Shown here: one piece after another, positions 16,772 through 25,395 of the stretch
Layout of the letters: each line of letters starts with the position of its first letter
Numbering within the stretch: the stretch's first letter is position 1
The notes under the pieces: generated by a model
Databases searched by the model: none
What the model saw: only the letters and a program-made list of their open reading frames with translations
What the model was told of the DNA's origin: nothing
Assembly: GCF_052115385.1 (NCBI RefSeq)
Contig: NZ_JBFRGP010000008.1
Span: forward strand, 133,200-197,199
Direction: 5' to 3'
Origin: Dyella_D sp052115385
Lineage (GTDB): Bacteria; Pseudomonadota; Gammaproteobacteria; Xanthomonadales; Rhodanobacteraceae
Length of the DNA stretch: 64,000 nucleotides
Translations under genes and position numbers: made by a program

Positions 16772-19700
16772 TCAGCCGGTCGATTCCGCCGGCACGCGTG
16801 CTACCACCGCCGCCAGTGCCTGGCCCAGTTGTTCGCCGTCCAGCGGCTTGCGCAGGAAGCCATCCATGCCGGCGGTGTAGGCGCGGCTTTCCTCGTCGCC
16901 GCCGGAGCGCGCGGTGATGGCGATCATCGGCAGGCGCATGCCGTGTTCGCGCGAACGCACCAGGCCGGCCCACTGGAAGCCGTCCAGGCCGGGCAGGTCG
17001 AGGTCGACCAGGGCGGCGTCGAAGCGCTGGCGTTCCAGCGCTTCCATCGCGTGCAGCGCGTTCGGCACGTGTTCCACCGCGTGGCCTTGCGCTTCCAGCA
17101 GGCCGGCGATGACCGCGGCGACGGTCGGGTCGTCCTCCAGCAACAGCAGCTGCCAGCGCGGGCCCTCGCCATCGGGTGCGGCGCGCTCCACCGGCGAGTT
17201 CGTGGCCGGCAGCGGCAGGTGCACGCGGAAGCTGCTGCCGTGGCCGGGCGCGGATTCGAGTTCGATGCGCCCGCCCATCAGGCTGGCCAGCTCGCGGCAG
17301 ATGGCCAGGCCCAGGCCGCTGCCGGAACCGCGCTGCGGGCCGTCGAGCTGCTGGTAGTGCTGGAACAGCTTGGCCTGGTCAGCGGGGGCGATGCCGGGGC
17401 CGGTGTCGCTGACCACGAACACCAGGCCGTCGCCGTCGGTGTTCAAGCTCAGGCACACCTCGCCGCGCTCGGTGAACTTCAGCGCATTGCCGCTCAGGTT
17501 GAGCAGGATCTGGCGCACCCGCACCGCATCGCCGCAGACATGCGCCGGCACGTCCGCGCCCACGTGTACGCGCAGGCCCAGGTTCTTGCTCACCGCCTTG
17601 CCGCGCTGCAGGTCGGCCACGCCGAGCAGCAGTGCATGGGGATCGAACGGCGCCGGATTGAGCTGCAGCCGGCCGGCCTCGATGCGCGCCAGGTCGAGCG
17701 CGTCGTTGACCAGGGTCAGCAGCACCTCGCCGGAGTTGCGGATGGTCTGCGCGTAGTGCCGTTCCGTGGTGCCCAGCGGACGGCTCAGCAGCAGCTCGGC
17801 CATGCCCAGCACGCCGGTCATCGGGGTGCGGATCTCGTGGCCCAGCTCGGCCAGGAACTGCGTCTTGGCGCGGCTGGCGGCCTGGGCCAGCTGGTGTTGC
17901 TGGGTGATCAGTTCCAGCCGGTGGCGTTGTGCCTGGCGCCGGCGCATGGCGGCGAGCAGGGCGGCGAACAGCAGCGCCAGCAGCAGCGCATAAGCCAGCC
18001 ACGCCCACCAGCGCAGCCAGGGCGCGCTGTCGGCGTGGATCGGCAGCGCGGGCGTGTCGCCCCAGGCGCCATCGGGGCCGGCGGCCTGCACGTGCAGCAC
18101 GTAGTCGCCGCCGGGCAGCTGGGTGAAGCTGCGGTCGCCGCGCGCGCCGGTCTCGACCCAGTCGCTGTCCAGGCCGTCCAGGCGGAAGCGGTAGCGCGTG
18201 CGTTCCGGCGCCAGGTAGGTCAGTGCGCGGGCGGTGACGGTGAGATCGCGGTCGCTCCAGCCGAGCTGCCACGATGGCGCATCCGCGGCCAGGCGCACGC
18301 TGTTGCCGCCGCGGCGCACGCTGCCGTCCTCAAGGCGCACACGCGGTTCGCGCGAGTGCTCGCCGATCGACGCCGGCATGAAGATCGCGATGCCTTCAGT
18401 GGTCGCCGCCGCCATGCGCCCGTCGGCCAGCCGGACCTGGCTGACATTGGTGAACTGCCCTTCCGGCAGGCCCTGTTCCAGGCCGGCCTCGCGCACGTTG
18501 CCGCTGGCCGGGTCGTAGCGCCACAGGCCGCTGCGCGAGAAGAACCAGACCCGGCCCAGCAGGTCGGCGTGCATGCCCAGCAGATCGCCCAGCGGATGCT
18601 GGCGATACAGCGGGTACTTGCCGGCCGGCACGGCGCGCAGCCCGTCGAGGCGGAACGCGCTGAGGTTTTCCTCGTCGAGCAGCCACAGCTGGTCGACACC
18701 CAGGTCGAGCAGGCTGAAGGCGGTGGTGGGTATGCCTTCGACGAAGGCGGCCTGCGCATCGCCCGGCGCCCAGCGCAGCACGCCGGCGCTGGTGGCGAAC
18801 CACAGCGCGCCGCCGTACAGGCGCATGTCGTTGAGCGTGAGGCCCTTGGCGCGCGGGCCGAAGTCGAGCGGATGCCCCTTGAGCGTGTCCGGGTCGTAGG
18901 CGTAGACGCCGCCATCGACCTGCAGATACGCCGTGCCATCGGGGCCGAACACGATGCGTTCGGCCATCGGCGCCTCCAGCTCGGTGGCCTTGTCGCCGTC
19001 GAGCACGAAACTGCCGCTGGCCGAGGCGATCCAAAGCCGGCCGCGCGCATCTTCATGGATGGCGTTGGCGCTGCGCCCCTGCGGGAGATGGAAGGCCAGG
19101 TGGCGGACCTTGCCGGTGCCCAGGTCGAGGCGGTCGATCGCGCCGTTCGCGCCGGCGATCCACAGATGGTCGGCGCTGTTGCTGGCGATGGCGTTGTAGG
19201 CGCCGGGCACGATGCTGTCCGGGTTTTCCGGGATGTGCGTGACGTACTGGACATCGGCCCAGCGCGGCGACAGATACGCCAGGCCGTTATAGGTGCCGAT
19301 CCACATGCCGCCTTCGTGGTCGCGCAGCAGCTGCGGGATGAAGCCGTTCGGCAGGCCGTGGCGCAGCAGCGGGCGCGGCTCGATGCGGCGATAGGCGCCG
19401 TCGGCTTCGCGCAGATAGATGCCGTCGTTGGTACCGACCCACAGCCGGTGCTGCCCGTCGCCGGCTACCGAATAGATCAGCTTGTGCGGCAACACCTCCG
19501 GCGCCACCGGCACCGCGCTGGCCGCGCCCGGCGCCAGCGCGAACAGGCCGCGGGTGCCGCCGATATAGAGCGTGCCGTCGACGCGGGCGAGCTGGTAGAT
19601 CTTCAGCGGTTTGTCGCGGAAGGCATCGTCCGGGCGCTCGAACGCCAGGTGGGTGATGTGTCCGTCCGGCGCGCGCTGGTCCAGGCCCTTGCCGGTGCCG

Positions 19701-20284
19701 ATCCACAGCGTGCCGTCCGCTTCGGCCAGCAGCGAGTACACCGTGTCCGAAGACAGGCTGTCGGGGTTGGACGGATCGTGGCGGTAATGATCGAAGCCGC
19801 GCCCGTCCGCGCGCAGGCGGTCCAGGCCCACGTCGAAATGGCCGACCCACAGCGGTCCCTGTTCCAGCCGCGCCAGCGCGGTGACGTCGTCGCTGCCGGC
19901 GGAGGCGGGATCGGCCGGGTCATGCCGCCAGTGCTCGAAGTTCTCGCGGGCCGGGTCGTAGCGCACCAGGCCGTCGCGGCTGCCGCCCCACAACTGCCCT
20001 TGCGCGTCCACCATCAGCGTGGCCAGCGGCGCCGCGGACAGCGAGCGTGGATCGCGCGGGTCGTGCCGCCACACGCGGAAGCGATTGCCGTCGTAGCGCG
20101 CCAGTCCCGATTCGGTGGCGACCCATACATAGCCGCGGCCGTCCTGCGCCAGCGCGTCGATATTGCTGCTGGGCAGCCCTTCGGCGGTGCCGTAGTTGCG
20201 GAAGCTCGGTGCGACCCAGGCCGGTGGCGGCGTGCCGGCGCCAGCGGCGGCCAGCAGCGTGTGCAGGATCAGGGCAGAAAACAA
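16772..20284 (-). CDS. Hybrid sensor kinase with periplasmic propeller domain
   Basis: The 1170-residue protein begins with a signal or anchor peptide, then about 600 residues of Reg_prop beta-propeller blades (repeated GLARYD, LWVGTNDGIYLRE, LWIASASG motifs). A Y_Y_Y domain follows (LAPERTRYRFRLDGLDSDW, about 680-750), a membrane helix at about 760-785, HisKA with the phospho-His in LGHEIRTPMTG (about residue 815), HATPase_c (NALKFTERG, SDTGPGIAP, GSGLGLAICRELA), and a C-terminal receiver (LLLEDDPT to DLDLPGLDG). Such proteins often sense carbohydrates through the propeller. There is no AraC output domain, so a separate output must exist. The start is TTG at 20284. Confidence 0.92.
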   Translation of the reverse strand: MFSALILHTLLAAAGAGTPPPAWVAPSFRNYGTAEGLPSSNIDALAQDGRGYVWVATESGLARYDGNRFRVWRHDPRDPRSLSAAPLATLMVDAQGQLWGGSRDGLVRYDPARENFEHWRHDPADPASAGSDDVTALARLEQGPLWVGHFDVGLDRLRADGRGFDHYRHDPSNPDSLSSDTVYSLLAEADGTLWIGTGKGLDQRAPDGHITHLAFERPDDAFRDKPLKIYQLARVDGTLYIGGTRGLFALAPGAASAVPVAPEVLPHKLIYSVAGDGQHRLWVGTNDGIYLREADGAYRRIEPRPLLRHGLPNGFIPQLLRDHEGGMWIGTYNGLAYLSPRWADVQYVTHIPENPDSIVPGAYNAIASNSADHLWIAGANGAIDRLDLGTGKVRHLAFHLPQGRSANAIHEDARGRLWIASASGSFVLDGDKATELEAPMAERIVFGPDGTAYLQVDGGVYAYDPDTLKGHPLDFGPRAKGLTLNDMRLYGGALWFATSAGVLRWAPGDAQAAFVEGIPTTAFSLLDLGVDQLWLLDEENLSAFRLDGLRAVPAGKYPLYRQHPLGDLLGMHADLLGRVWFFSRSGLWRYDPASGNVREAGLEQGLPEGQFTNVSQVRLADGRMAAATTEGIAIFMPASIGEHSREPRVRLEDGSVRRGGNSVRLAADAPSWQLGWSDRDLTVTARALTYLAPERTRYRFRLDGLDSDWVETGARGDRSFTQLPGGDYVLHVQAAGPDGAWGDTPALPIHADSAPWLRWWAWLAYALLLALLFAALLAAMRRRQAQRHRLELITQQHQLAQAASRAKTQFLAELGHEIRTPMTGVLGMAELLLSRPLGTTERHYAQTIRNSGEVLLTLVNDALDLARIEAGRLQLNPAPFDPHALLLGVADLQRGKAVSKNLGLRVHVGADVPAHVCGDAVRVRQILLNLSGNALKFTERGEVCLSLNTDGDGLVFVVSDTGPGIAPADQAKLFQHYQQLDGPQRGSGSGLGLAICRELASLMGGRIELESAPGHGSSFRVHLPLPATNSPVERAAPDGEGPRWQLLLLEDDPTVAAVIAGLLEAQGHAVEHVPNALHAMEALERQRFDAALVDLDLPGLDGFQWAGLVRSREHGMRLPMIAITARSGGDEESRAYTAGMDGFLRKPLDGEQLGQALAAVVARVPAESTG

Positions 20285-20549
20285 CAGTCGCTCTCCTCGC
20301 CGGCCTGGCGCTGCTGCGCCGGAGCGGGTGGTGATTCAGGCGTTCGATGGCTTGGCCCCGGATGCGCCCGGCGCATCCTTCGCCAGCTTGCCGCACCGAT
20401 GATGCCGCATCGGCCGCGGGCGTGCTGTTTTCGGATTCACAGCACGTGCACGGCGCGCGGCGCGCGCCTAAGCTGGCGGCCCTGCCGCGCCTTGCAAAGA
20501 CGCTGCGCGGCCCTCAGTCAGAAAGCATCGCCAACGCATCGAGGCCAGC
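20285..20549. other. Divergent control region between hybrid kinase and def
   Basis: The 265 bases lie between two divergent starts, so both promoters should be here. It is GC-rich, with a repeated GCGC stretch at about 20452-20467 and a GTGCTG...CAGCAC pair near 20427-20446 that could form a short hairpin. I see no clear consensus promoter or small gene. Confidence 0.35.
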
Positions 20550-21089
20550 ATGATCCGCGAGATTCTCAAGATGGGCGACCCGCGCCTGCTGCGCGTGGCG
20601 CCTCCGGTGCCCGACGCGATGATCGGCAGCGCCGAGCTGGACGAACTGATCCAGGATATGTTCGACACCATGCACCATGCCGGCGGCGTCGGGCTGGCCG
20701 CGCCGCAGATCGGCATCGACCTGCAGTTGGTGATCTTCGGCTTCGACAATTCCGAGCGCTACCCCGACGCGCCGCCGGTGCCGCGCACCATCCTGCTCAA
20801 TCCGGTGATCCTGCCGCTGTCGCAGGACATGGAAGAAGGCTGGGAAGGCTGCCTGTCGGTACCTGGCCTGCGCGGCGCGGTGAACCGCTACACCATGATC
20901 CGCTACCAGGGCATCGACCCGAAGGGCGCGCAGATCGACCGCGACGCGCAGGGTTTCCACGCGCGCGTGGTGCAGCACGAATGCGATCACCTGATCGGCC
21001 GGCTGTATCCGTCGCGGATCACCGATTTCGGCAAGTTCGGTTTCACCGAGGTGCTGTTCCCGGGGCTGGATCCGGGCGCGGACGAATAA
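20550..21089 (+). CDS. def: Peptide deformylase
   Basis: The 179-residue enzyme removes the N-formyl group from new proteins. All three motifs are present: GVGLAAPQIG (residues 46-55), EGCLSVPG with the metal ligand C101, and QHECDHL with H143, catalytic E144 and H147. The C-terminus ends in LDPGADE. It is not beside fmt, unlike the usual housekeeping def-fmt pair, and may therefore be a second deformylase in the genome. It converges on the histidine kinase gene, seven bases away. Confidence 0.95.
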   Translation: MIREILKMGDPRLLRVAPPVPDAMIGSAELDELIQDMFDTMHHAGGVGLAAPQIGIDLQLVIFGFDNSERYPDAPPVPRTILLNPVILPLSQDMEEGWEGCLSVPGLRGAVNRYTMIRYQGIDPKGAQIDRDAQGFHARVVQHECDHLIGRLYPSRITDFGKFGFTEVLFPGLDPGADE

Positions 21090-21096
21090 GCCACCC

Positions 21097-22488
21097 TCAG
21101 CCCGCGCGTCGCCACGCGCTCCACGGCCGCCCGCGGGGCGCTCGTCGTTCCGCCAGGGGGGCTTCCGGCAGGTCGAACCAGAAGGTGCTGCCGCGGCCCG
21201 GCGCCGAGCGCAGGCCGATGTGGGTGCCCAGCAGGCGGGCCAGGCGGTCGCCGATGGTGAGGCCCAGGCCGTAGCCGTCGCGGCGCGGATTCTCCGCGTC
21301 GGGCAACTGCACGAACTCTTCGAAGATCTGCTGCTGGTGGTTTTCCGCGATGCCGGCACCGTTGTCGCGCACTTCGATGCGCACCGCATGGTCGCGCCGC
21401 CGTGCGGCGATCAGCACGCGGCCCATCGGCGCGTTGGCGATCGCATTGCTGGCCAGTTGCAGCAGCAGGCCGGCGGCCAGCTCGGCGTCGCCGTGCAGGC
21501 GATGGTGGCTGCCGTGCCAGGTCAGCTTCACGCCGCGCCGGGCGGCTTCCTCGGCCAGCCAGGTGTGGTCGTGCAGGAACAGTTCGGCCGCGCTGAATTC
21601 GGCCGGCCGGACCACCACCACACCCGCATCCAGGCGTGAGATTTCCAGCAGGCCTTCGAGCAGGCGCGTCATCGAGGTCACGCTGGCGCGCATGTGCGCC
21701 AGCAGGGCCTGCTGGTCCTGGTCGGGGCCGGGATTGAAGTTGGCGGCGAACAGCTGCAGCGCCTGCAGCGGCTGGCGCAGATGGTGGTTGACCAGGGCGA
21801 TGAAGCGCGACTTGCCGCGCGCCGCCGCGTGGCGCTGGCGCATCACGTCCTGCCGCGCCGAGCGCCAGGCGCGCGGCCAGCCGTCGGCCAGGCACAGTTC
21901 CAGCGCGCGCTCCAGCTCGCCGAATTCGCGGGTGGAGGCAGTCACCGCCAGTGGCGGCAGGCGGTCCTCGTCCAGCGCCCGGCGCAGTTCGGCCAGCGGC
22001 CGCAGCACGTGGCGGCGCAGCGACCAGCGCGCCAGCCAGGCCAGCAGCAGGATGCCGCAGCCGCACAGCGCGCCCAGCAGCCAGGTCACGGCCTGCGCGC
22101 GGCGCACCGGGGTGAGGTCGGCCTGCGCGGTCAGCAAGGGATGGTTGCCGGCGGTACCGGCCAGCTCGCGGCGGTAGTTGCCAGCCTCCTGCTCGGGCAG
22201 GGCGCTGCCGCTGGTCCACTCGGGGCCGTCCGGATAGCTCAGGCCGGCCTGGCGCAGCAGGCCGTCGCGGCGGGCTTCGTCGAGCACGCCCTGCGGTGCG
22301 GCCAGCGCCTGCTCGACGGCCAGCGCGCCGGCCAGCTGTTCCACCCGCAGCACCGCCCGCGCGTCGGCGCGTTCGCCCTGCATGCTGGCCACCTGGGCGG
22401 TCAGCGCGGTGACCAGCACCAGCGAGGCGAGGGTGGCGGGCAGTACCGCATCCAGGAGCAGCCGGCGCAGCAGGGACTCGCTGGCCAT
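21097..22488 (-). CDS. Membrane sensor histidine kinase
   Basis: The 463-residue kinase has an N-terminal helix (about 12-35), a periplasmic segment to about 130, a second helix (WLLGALCGCGILLLAWLA), and a HAMP-like linker. The phospho-His is in FIALVNHHLRQPLQAL near residue 245; this H-x-LRQPL box is shared with the hybrid kinase at 25396-27336. HATPase motifs are NAIANAPMG (N box), EVRDNGAGI, and GYGLGLTIGDRLA. There is no receiver domain and no regulator gene next to it. The start at 22488 has GGAGG eight bases upstream. The ligand is unknown. Confidence 0.88.
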   Translation of the reverse strand: MASESLLRRLLLDAVLPATLASLVLVTALTAQVASMQGERADARAVLRVEQLAGALAVEQALAAPQGVLDEARRDGLLRQAGLSYPDGPEWTSGSALPEQEAGNYRRELAGTAGNHPLLTAQADLTPVRRAQAVTWLLGALCGCGILLLAWLARWSLRRHVLRPLAELRRALDEDRLPPLAVTASTREFGELERALELCLADGWPRAWRSARQDVMRQRHAAARGKSRFIALVNHHLRQPLQALQLFAANFNPGPDQDQQALLAHMRASVTSMTRLLEGLLEISRLDAGVVVVRPAEFSAAELFLHDHTWLAEEAARRGVKLTWHGSHHRLHGDAELAAGLLLQLASNAIANAPMGRVLIAARRRDHAVRIEVRDNGAGIAENHQQQIFEEFVQLPDAENPRRDGYGLGLTIGDRLARLLGTHIGLRSAPGRGSTFWFDLPEAPLAERRAPRGRPWSAWRRAG

Positions 22489-22810
22489 GGGCTCAACCTC
22501 CGCCGGCACGGCGCCGGCCGGAGATCCCGCCGGGCAGGGCTGGAGCGGGGCACTGCGGCAGGGGCACGGCTGGAGTCGTGGACATGAACGGTCGCGGCAG
22601 CGGTTGAAGGCGAGGCGCAATGGGCGCCTGGGGGCCGGTCCGTGGCATGCGACCACTCTAGGCGAGCCCGCCAGGCCATTCGATACGCTGTTCGAACTAG
22701 CTTCTCGGCGTATGGACGGGCGGGCTCGTGCATGACGGCGCCATGTTTTGCCGCTACCGTGCCCGGCCAAGGGGCCCGCCGGGCCCGCCCTCGAGGCTCT
22801 GGAGATCGCC
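22489..22810. other. Divergent control region with a spaced 10-bp dyad
   Basis: These 322 bases separate two divergent starts. Perfect 10-base arms CGAGCCCGCC (22663-22672) and GGCGGGCTCG (22719-22728) flank 46 bases that contain ATTCGATACGCTGTTCGAAC. The layout could be a regulator site around a promoter. No small gene is evident. Confidence 0.4.
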
Positions 22811-23335
22811 ATGTCGACCCGTTTCCGTCCGTTGTTCGCGCTGTCCCTGCTGTGCCTGGCCGCCTCCGCGGCCGCCGTCGAGCTCCCGGCCAACCTGCCC
22901 AAGCGCAAGGCCGGCCTGTGGGAGATGCAGATGGGCATGGCCGGCGGCCAGTCGCAGACCATGAAGGTGTGCCTGGACGAAGCCACCGACAAGGCGATGT
23001 ACCAGATGGGCGCGCAGATGAGCGGCTCGATGTGCAGCAAGTTCTCGCTCGCCGTGAAGGACGGCGCCGTGGTCGCCGACGGCGTGTGCAGCCTGCCCGG
23101 CCCGCAGGGCAACGTGACCATGACCAGCCACAGCGAGACGCGCTTCCAGGGCAACAGCGCCTACAGCACCACCGGCCACGTGAAGTACGACCCGGCAGTG
23201 ATGGGCCACAGCGAGGCGGACGTCAGCAGCAGCGGCAAGTGGGTCAGCGCCTGCACCGCGGGCCAGAAGCCGGGCGACATGCTGTTGCCGAACGGGCAGA
23301 AGGTGAATATCAACGACATGGCGGCGGCCAAGTAG
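22811..23335 (+). CDS. DUF3617 domain periplasmic protein
   Basis: The 174-residue protein has a signal peptide (FALSLLCLAASAAA, cleavage about residue 22) and the DUF3617 pattern: KAGLWEMQMGMAGGQ at the start of the mature part, one Cys in KVCLDEATD and another in SMCSKFSL, then FQGNSAYSTTGHVKYDP and a C-terminal WVSACTAGQKPGDM. The family is secreted or periplasmic and of unknown function. The ATG at 22811 has GGAGAT upstream. The TAG stop is part of inverted repeat A, copy 2. Confidence 0.85.
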   Translation: MSTRFRPLFALSLLCLAASAAAVELPANLPKRKAGLWEMQMGMAGGQSQTMKVCLDEATDKAMYQMGAQMSGSMCSKFSLAVKDGAVVADGVCSLPGPQGNVTMTSHSETRFQGNSAYSTTGHVKYDPAVMGHSEADVSSSGKWVSACTAGQKPGDMLLPNGQKVNINDMAAAK

Positions 23336-23446
23336 GTCGGGGTGAGCCGCAGGCGAACCCCAACAGGAGCTTGGGGCTCGCCTCACCGGACATCATCGCC
23401 ATCACTTGCGTTTGTTGGGGTTCGCCTGCGGCTCACCCCAACCTAC
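23332..23446. repeat. Long inverted repeat A, copy 2, between convergent genes
   Basis: Arms 23332-23364 and 23414-23446 are 33 bases each and reverse complements with one mismatch. The 49-base spacer contains a degenerate third arm (TTGGGGCTCGCCTCACC, about 23371-23387). As in copy 1, TAG in the left arm ends the plus-strand gene and TAG in the right arm ends the minus-strand gene. Confidence 0.92.
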
Positions 23447-24441
23447 GGCGACGAAATCGCCAATCGCTTCACCAGCGCCTGGTGATCGTCATCGAGCTTC
23501 TTCAACCGCGCATCCAGCGCCGCACTGTTCACCCACTGCGCGCCGAGCGCGCGCCGGCGCTCCAGCGTGTAGGCGATGTCCGCGAACGGCACCAGGGTGT
23601 CGTTGCCGGTGGGCGCGAAGCCGCTGATGTCGTGGATCAGCTTGAGCTTGGCCAGCTCCGCCGCGCCGTTCTTGCCCTTGGCGTAGCCGGTGAAGAACGC
23701 GGCGATGCGCTGGCGCAGGTCCGGCGGCAGGTCGGTGCGCACGATCACCACCGCATGCGGGATCAGGCTGGACTTCCACAGGATGCGCAGCCGGGCGTAC
23801 TGCTCGGGAAAGCGCGTGGCGAAACGTTCCAGGTCGGCGGTGTTGTTGGTGGCGACGTCGGCTTCGCGGTTGGCCACCGCCAGCGCGTTGTTCTGGTGGT
23901 TGTCGACCGCGACGCTGGCAAAGAAGGTGTCCGAATCCAGCCCGCGGCTGGCGAACAGCTGCGTTTCCGGCACCACGTAGCCGGACACCGACAGCGCCTC
24001 GCCGCGCGCATAACGCCAGTGGCCGGGCTGGCGGAAGATGTCTTCGACGCTGTGGATCGGCGAATTCTTGTCCACCAGCAGCACCGAGTAATAGCCGCGC
24101 GAACCGTCGCCGCGGGTGAGCTGGGCGAACACGCGCATGCGGTCGCGCGCCACCGCGTCCAGGGCCAGCTTGCCGGAGACGAAGGCGAGGTCGATGCGGT
24201 CCTCGGCCAAGGCTTGCGCCAAACCTTCGTAGGTGCTGACCGACAGCGGCCGCACATTGCGGTGCAGGGCGCGCTCCATGTCGTCCAGCATCGGCCGCCA
24301 GGCTTCTAGCGACTCCGACGGGCCGCCGATGGGCAGGATGCCGAAGGTGAGCGGACGTTCGTCCGGGGCCGGCGCGGCCACTGCGCCGAAGCCGAGCAGC
24401 ACACCGGCGAGCAGGCCCAGCGTGCGCAGGAAATAAATCAC
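23443..24441 (-). CDS. PhnD-like periplasmic substrate-binding protein
   Basis: The 332-residue protein has a signal peptide (LRTLGLLAGVLLGFGAVAA) and the Phosphonate-bd fold pattern: LTFGILPIGGPSESLEAWRPMLDDMERALHR, a STYEGLAQALAEDRIDLAFVSGKLAL segment near residue 80, YYSVLLVDKNSPIHSVEDI, and DVATNNTADLERF. No ABC permease or ATPase gene is near. Instead it is third in a same-strand series after a hybrid kinase and a LuxR-type regulator, so it more likely presents a ligand to the kinase. The GTG start at 24441 places the signal peptide at the N-terminus; upstream in-frame sequence is Arg-rich and not signal-like. Confidence 0.82.
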   Translation of the reverse strand: MIYFLRTLGLLAGVLLGFGAVAAPAPDERPLTFGILPIGGPSESLEAWRPMLDDMERALHRNVRPLSVSTYEGLAQALAEDRIDLAFVSGKLALDAVARDRMRVFAQLTRGDGSRGYYSVLLVDKNSPIHSVEDIFRQPGHWRYARGEALSVSGYVVPETQLFASRGLDSDTFFASVAVDNHQNNALAVANREADVATNNTADLERFATRFPEQYARLRILWKSSLIPHAVVIVRTDLPPDLRQRIAAFFTGYAKGKNGAAELAKLKLIHDISGFAPTGNDTLVPFADIAYTLERRRALGAQWVNSAALDARLKKLDDDHQALVKRLAISSP

Positions 24442-24628
24442 CTTGGCCGGTCGCAACCGGTCATGCCGTAAGCCTGCGGACCGTCCCTCGCGCAACGCTG
24501 TTCTCCCCCGGCGGTCGGCGAGACGAGTCGCCGTGTCGGGGCGGCTCCGCCACCCCGGATGGTGGCGAAGCATACGCCAAGGGCGGCGCGCCGGAAGCGG
24601 AGCGCCGCACGTCAGCCGCATGGACGAT

Positions 24629-25291
24629 TCAAAGTCCGCTGATGCGCCGCGAGGCCACCACCGCCTCGACGCGGTTGCGCACGTTGAGCGCGCGGAAGAT
24701 CGCCGCCAGGTGGATCTTTACGGTGCCCTCGCTGATGCCCAGGTCGCGCGCGATCAGCTTGTTCGGCTTGCCCTGGGACAACAGCCGCAGCACGTCGATC
24801 TGGCGTTCGGTGAGCAGCTTGCGCAGGCGCTCTTCCAGCGTGTCGATGCCGTTGGACGCACCGGGCGGCGGCTGCACCGCGACGTGCCGTTCGTCCAGCA
24901 TCATCGGCGGCACATAGGTGCCGCCGGACAGCACCAGCCGCACGGCCGAAAGCATCACCTCGGGCGAATACGCCTTCGGGATGAAGCCGCGTGCGCCGGC
25001 CGACAGCAGTTCCTTCATCAGCCCGGGATCTTCCGAGCCGGACAGCACGATCACCGGCAGCCCCGGCAGGGCGCGGATCGCTTCGAGCAGATGCGCCGTG
25101 CCGTGCGCGCCGGGCATGGCCAGGTCGATCAGGGCCAGCTTGAGATTGCGCGCGTCCTCGCTGCGGATCAGGTCGCGCAGTTCGTCGACATCCTGCGCTA
25201 CGGCGAAATCGGTTTCCGGCCCAAGCTCGGCGAGCTTGAGTTTGACTCCTTCGACGATCAGTCGATGGTCGTCTGCGATCAGTATCCGCAT
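24629..25291 (-). CDS. LuxR/NarL-family response regulator
   Basis: The 220-residue regulator has a receiver domain (MRILIADDH at the start, phospho-Asp D56 in ALIDLAMPG, conserved VLSGSED and Lys in FIPKAYSP) and a C-terminal helix-turn-helix (LTERQIDVLRLLSQGKPNKLIARDLGISEGTVKIHLAAIFRALNVRNR). It should bind DNA after phosphorylation, most likely by the hybrid kinase encoded 104 bases upstream on the same strand. The ATG at 25291 has GGAG at a good distance; a further in-frame ATG is at 25303. Confidence 0.93.
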   Translation of the reverse strand: MRILIADDHRLIVEGVKLKLAELGPETDFAVAQDVDELRDLIRSEDARNLKLALIDLAMPGAHGTAHLLEAIRALPGLPVIVLSGSEDPGLMKELLSAGARGFIPKAYSPEVMLSAVRLVLSGGTYVPPMMLDERHVAVQPPPGASNGIDTLEERLRKLLTERQIDVLRLLSQGKPNKLIARDLGISEGTVKIHLAAIFRALNVRNRVEAVVASRRISGL

Positions 25292-25395
25292 CTCGCTCCC
25301 CATGGCGCCGGCATCCTCCCGTCCCTCGCGGCGCGCGCATGCAACATAGTGCCAGCGCCGAGCTGTCGCAACCGCGTTCTGATTCGCCATATGGC

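Noticed and set aside
11406..23446. CRISPR array based on repeated 33-base units
   Set aside because: The units are inverted pairs 12 kb apart, not a regular direct-repeat array with spacers, and no cas genes are present.
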